Positions 7,317-9,372 of a DNA stretch of 9,372 nucleotides are shown here, one piece after another (position 1 is the stretch's first letter; each line of letters starts with the position of its first letter). The stretch spans positions 1 to 9,372 of the forward strand of contig JAGRBY010000256.1 in NCBI GenBank assembly GCA_020433835.1, given 5' to 3'. Position numbers and translations under genes: made by a program. The notes beneath the pieces are model-generated. The model was not told the origin of the DNA. It did no database searches and saw only the letters and a list, made by a program, of their open reading frames with translations. The DNA is from Anaerolineae bacterium. Lineage in GTDB: Bacteria > Chloroflexota > Anaerolineae > 4572-78 > J111.

Positions 7317-9143
7317 CTATCCTTCTAACCGTTCTATGTCCTCAAGTAGAAGATTTTCAACAATAATCGCTTGCTCGGCAATGGTTGGGGCTTCGAAAAA
7401 ATCGATGAGCGACAGCTCGATTTCGAGGCTTTGGCGAATACGGTTGACCAGCCGAACCGCTAAGACCGAGTCGCCACCCAACGCCAAGAAACGCTGCTCG
7501 ATGCCGATTTGCTCCAGCCCCAAGACCTCGGCCCAAATATCGGCCAGCCGCCGTTCGAGGTCGCTGTTTGGGGCTGTCATTTCAACTTCGGCTACTGTTG
7601 GCTCTGCCTTGTTCGCTGTTAGCCCCAACTTCTCGGCCAGGCCAATGCGCTGAAGTTTACCCGTTGGCCCTTTAGGGATTTCATCGAGGATAAACACCTG
7701 TTCCGGCACCTTGAAGTGGGTGAGATGTTCGGCAGCAAAGCGGCGAATGTCTAACCCATTCACCGAGGCCCCATCGCGCACAATAACGGCAGCGGCGACG
7801 GCTTCGCCCAGTTTCTCATCCGGCACGGCAAAGGTTAGGACCTGAATAATATCAGGGTGATCGAGCAGCACTTCATCCACCTCGTGCGGGGAGATTTTCT
7901 CACCACCACGATTGATGATCTCTTTAAGGCGACCGGTTACATAAAGATATCCTTCGTCATCGAGATAACCCTGGTCGCCGGTTCGAAACCAACCGCCGCC
8001 GGGAAAGGCTTTTTGGTTCGCCTCAGGGTTGTTGGCATAACCCAACGTAACGTTAGCCCCACGGATAACAACTTCTCCGGTTTGCCCCTGCGGCAACAGT
8101 CTCGCCTTTGTTTCGTGCATAATCCCCACTTCCGGGCCGGCAGCCAGGCCCACCGATCCGGGTTTGCGGGCCAGGGGCGGCAAAGGATTGCTGGCCATCT
8201 GGTGCGAGGCTTCGGTCATCCCATAAGACTCAATGACCGGAGCCTGAAACGTATCTTCCAACGCTTTCATAACCTGGGGCGGCAGCGACGACGATGAGGA
8301 GCGAATGAAACGCAGAGGGCTTTCGGCGATGATGGTTTGGTTATCAGCCGCGCGAGCCAGAATGGCCTGATGCATCGTCGGTACGGCGGTATACCAGGTG
8401 GGGCGAAGCTCGGCCATCCATTCAAAGAAGCTGGGGGCATAGAAGCCGGGAGTACACACCACACTGGCTCCGGCGGCCAAGGTAGACAGCGTCGCCGCCA
8501 TCAATCCATGGATATGAAAGAGTGGCATAACATTGAGGCAGCGATCTTCCGGCGTAAGCTGTAACGTCTGCCCAATATTGTGCGCCGAGGTACAGATATT
8601 GCTATGTCTTAAAGGAACAATCTTAGGTCGTGATGTTGTGCCGGATGTGTGCAGCACCAGCGCTACCTCGCCGGCCTGACTTGGCCCGACTTCGGCGGTT
8701 AATGGCTGCGCTTCGCCTGAAAGGCTAAACAGCCCGGCCGCATCAGCCTGGGGCGTTAATTCTATAATCGGGATATGACGCGCCTTGGCCACCTCAATCG
8801 CGGCAGAATCCATACCGGCCAGAATGACCAACGCTTTAGCCTCCAGATCGGACAGATAGAAGTCATACTCCGGAGCACGATACGCCGGATTGAGTGGGGC
8901 GCTGGTGGCCGCTGAGGCAATTGCCAGAAAGGCTACCGCCATCTCGGGGCCGTTGGGTAATGCAATACCAACTTTATCATTGCGCCCAATGCCCAGCCTA
9001 TTGAGTTGGTTTACGGTAGCATCAACGTGGTCAAATAATTGGTTGTAGGTTAAAGGGGGTCGATGGGGGGCAGCTATGGCAATATTGTTTGGTTGTTGCT
9101 CCGCTTGGGTCTGAAGTAACCGGTAAATCGCGAAAAATTTCAT
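7317..9143 (-). CDS. Acyl-activating A-T didomain (oxalate-CoA ligase-like ligase fused to carrier domain)
   Basis: This AMP-forming ligase should adenylate a carboxylic acid and load it on its own carrier domain as starter for the downstream C-A-T-TE protein. The ligase domain (about 1-500) has HTSGTTSRPK (165-174, Lys174), PLFHIHGLMA, SYGMTEASH, WFRTGDQGYLDDEG, INRGGEKISPHEVD and catalytic Lys496 in PTGK. HTSGTTSRPK, TWYTAVPT, MTEASHQMASNPLPP and KPGSVG match what I recall of plant AAE3/yeast Pcs60 oxalyl-CoA synthetases (the Fum10-like branch) rather than amino-acid A domains. The carrier (about 530-600) has FLALGGDSVLAVRL with Ser559 for phosphopantetheine. Pcs60/AAE3 lack such a domain. 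The ATG follows GGGAGAG by about five bases. The acidic tail LLEDIERLEG may help docking. Oxalate, another short or dicarboxylic acid, or a fatty acid are all possible substrates. Confidence 0.92.
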   Translation of the reverse strand: MKFFAIYRLLQTQAEQQPNNIAIAAPHRPPLTYNQLFDHVDATVNQLNRLGIGRNDKVGIALPNGPEMAVAFLAIASAATSAPLNPAYRAPEYDFYLSDLEAKALVILAGMDSAAIEVAKARHIPIIELTPQADAAGLFSLSGEAQPLTAEVGPSQAGEVALVLHTSGTTSRPKIVPLRHSNICTSAHNIGQTLQLTPEDRCLNVMPLFHIHGLMAATLSTLAAGASVVCTPGFYAPSFFEWMAELRPTWYTAVPTMHQAILARAADNQTIIAESPLRFIRSSSSSLPPQVMKALEDTFQAPVIESYGMTEASHQMASNPLPPLARKPGSVGLAAGPEVGIMHETKARLLPQGQTGEVVIRGANVTLGYANNPEANQKAFPGGGWFRTGDQGYLDDEGYLYVTGRLKEIINRGGEKISPHEVDEVLLDHPDIIQVLTFAVPDEKLGEAVAAAVIVRDGASVNGLDIRRFAAEHLTHFKVPEQVFILDEIPKGPTGKLQRIGLAEKLGLTANKAEPTVAEVEMTAPNSDLERRLADIWAEVLGLEQIGIEQRFLALGGDSVLAVRLVNRIRQSLEIELSLIDFFEAPTIAEQAIIVENLLLEDIERLEG

Positions 9144-9172
9144 AAGTCTCTCCCTTGAAAATACGACTTGTA

Positions 9173-9190
9173 GACAAACTTAAGTTTGTC
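9173..9190. promoter_or_regulatory. Perfect 18-base palindrome in the NRPS leader
   Basis: GACAAACTTAAGTTTGTC is a perfect 18-base palindrome, and the flanking GTA and TAC can extend it past one bulged base. It ends 29 bases before the ATG of the A-T gene. Its length and position suit an operator for a dimeric repressor such as a TetR or MarR protein. It would also fold as a leader RNA hairpin just ahead of the Shine-Dalgarno sequence. No regulator gene is in the window. Confidence 0.55.
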
Positions 9191-9216
9191 CTACGGATAT
9201 TTTCATTGTCGTTGTC

Positions 9217-9230
9217 GTCTCAAACGAGAC
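9217..9230. promoter_or_regulatory. Inverted repeat GTCTC-N4-GAGAC upstream of the NRPS unit
   Basis: GTCTC and GAGAC flank AAAC, giving a 14-base inverted repeat. On the minus strand it contains TTGAGA, a five-of-six match to a sigma70 -35 box. The matching -10 position (TATCCG at 18 bases) is poor, so I do not call a promoter. If one exists here, both this repeat and the 18-base palindrome would be well placed to control it. Confidence 0.3.
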
Positions 9231-9295
9231 TGTTGGACTCCTATGAAACAAATGATACGGGTGAGGATAGTTTTACGGAACGGATTTGTTGGCAG

Positions 9296-9308
9296 GTTAA
9301 AGTTTAAC
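9296..9308. promoter_or_regulatory. 13-base inverted repeat GTTAAAGTTTAAC
   Basis: GTTAAA and TTTAAC flank a single G. The repeat lies about 150 bases upstream of the A-T gene and shares AAGTTT with the 18-base palindrome. The rest of 9144-9372 is AT-richer than the genes and contains no gene that I can support. This could be an accessory operator site or chance in AT-rich DNA. Confidence 0.25.
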
Positions 9309-9372
9309 AAACATTCCTAACAATACCATGGCCAAAAAATAGCGAAATGAGAGCGGTTGAATACCATGCATT

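Noticed and set aside
9243..9320. Short plus-strand frame starting MKQMIRVRIV
   Set aside because: It has only 25 codons, no clear ribosome binding site and no similarity that I recognise.

Overview
The window is a piece of bacterial chromosome in which all five recognisable genes lie on the minus strand, so it reads right to left. It holds two units: a compact two-gene nonribosomal peptide synthetase (NRPS) system at 3090-9143, and the first part of a peptide-type ABC uptake operon at 1-2744. The organism cannot be fixed from the sequence. The moderately GC-rich coding DNA, the SBP-DppB-DppC operon and the intergenic GGAGAT-type repeat tract remind me of Chloroflexota (Anaerolineae or Herpetosiphon-like), but this is a low-confidence impression.

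NRPS unit. The upstream gene (7317-9143) encodes an AMP-forming ligase that closely resembles the oxalate-CoA ligase/AAE3/Pcs60/Fum10 branch of acyl-CoA synthetases. It carries a C-terminal carrier domain, so it looks like a stand-alone A-T loading module for a carboxylic acid. After 36 bases comes a 1396-residue C-A-T-TE protein (3090-7280). Its adenylation domain is not an ordinary NRPS one. Sequence around the core motifs and the ten-residue pocket (read here as DPRHFVSRAK) match the Lys2 alpha-aminoadipate reductase type, which activates the delta-carboxyl of L-2-aminoadipate. The reductase domain of Lys2 is replaced by a thioesterase whose nucleophile is Cys, with Glu at the usual Asp position. 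Together the two proteins could make an N-acyl-aminoadipate or a cyclised derivative. I know of no described pathway with this layout.

Region 2745-3089 lies between the units. It has a good promoter candidate for the ABC operon, an odd palindrome, and a pair of 42-base direct repeats in a stretch with eight GATC sites in 127 bases. No clear terminator follows the NRPS gene.

ABC unit. A lipoprotein substrate-binding protein (1128-2744) is followed by a 109-base gap with a repeat-built hairpin, then a DppB-type permease (92-1018). The start of a second permease (1-99) overlaps the first permease's stop codon and runs off the window. The leader at 9144-9372 contains three inverted repeats, including a perfect 18-base palindrome close to the start of the A-T gene.
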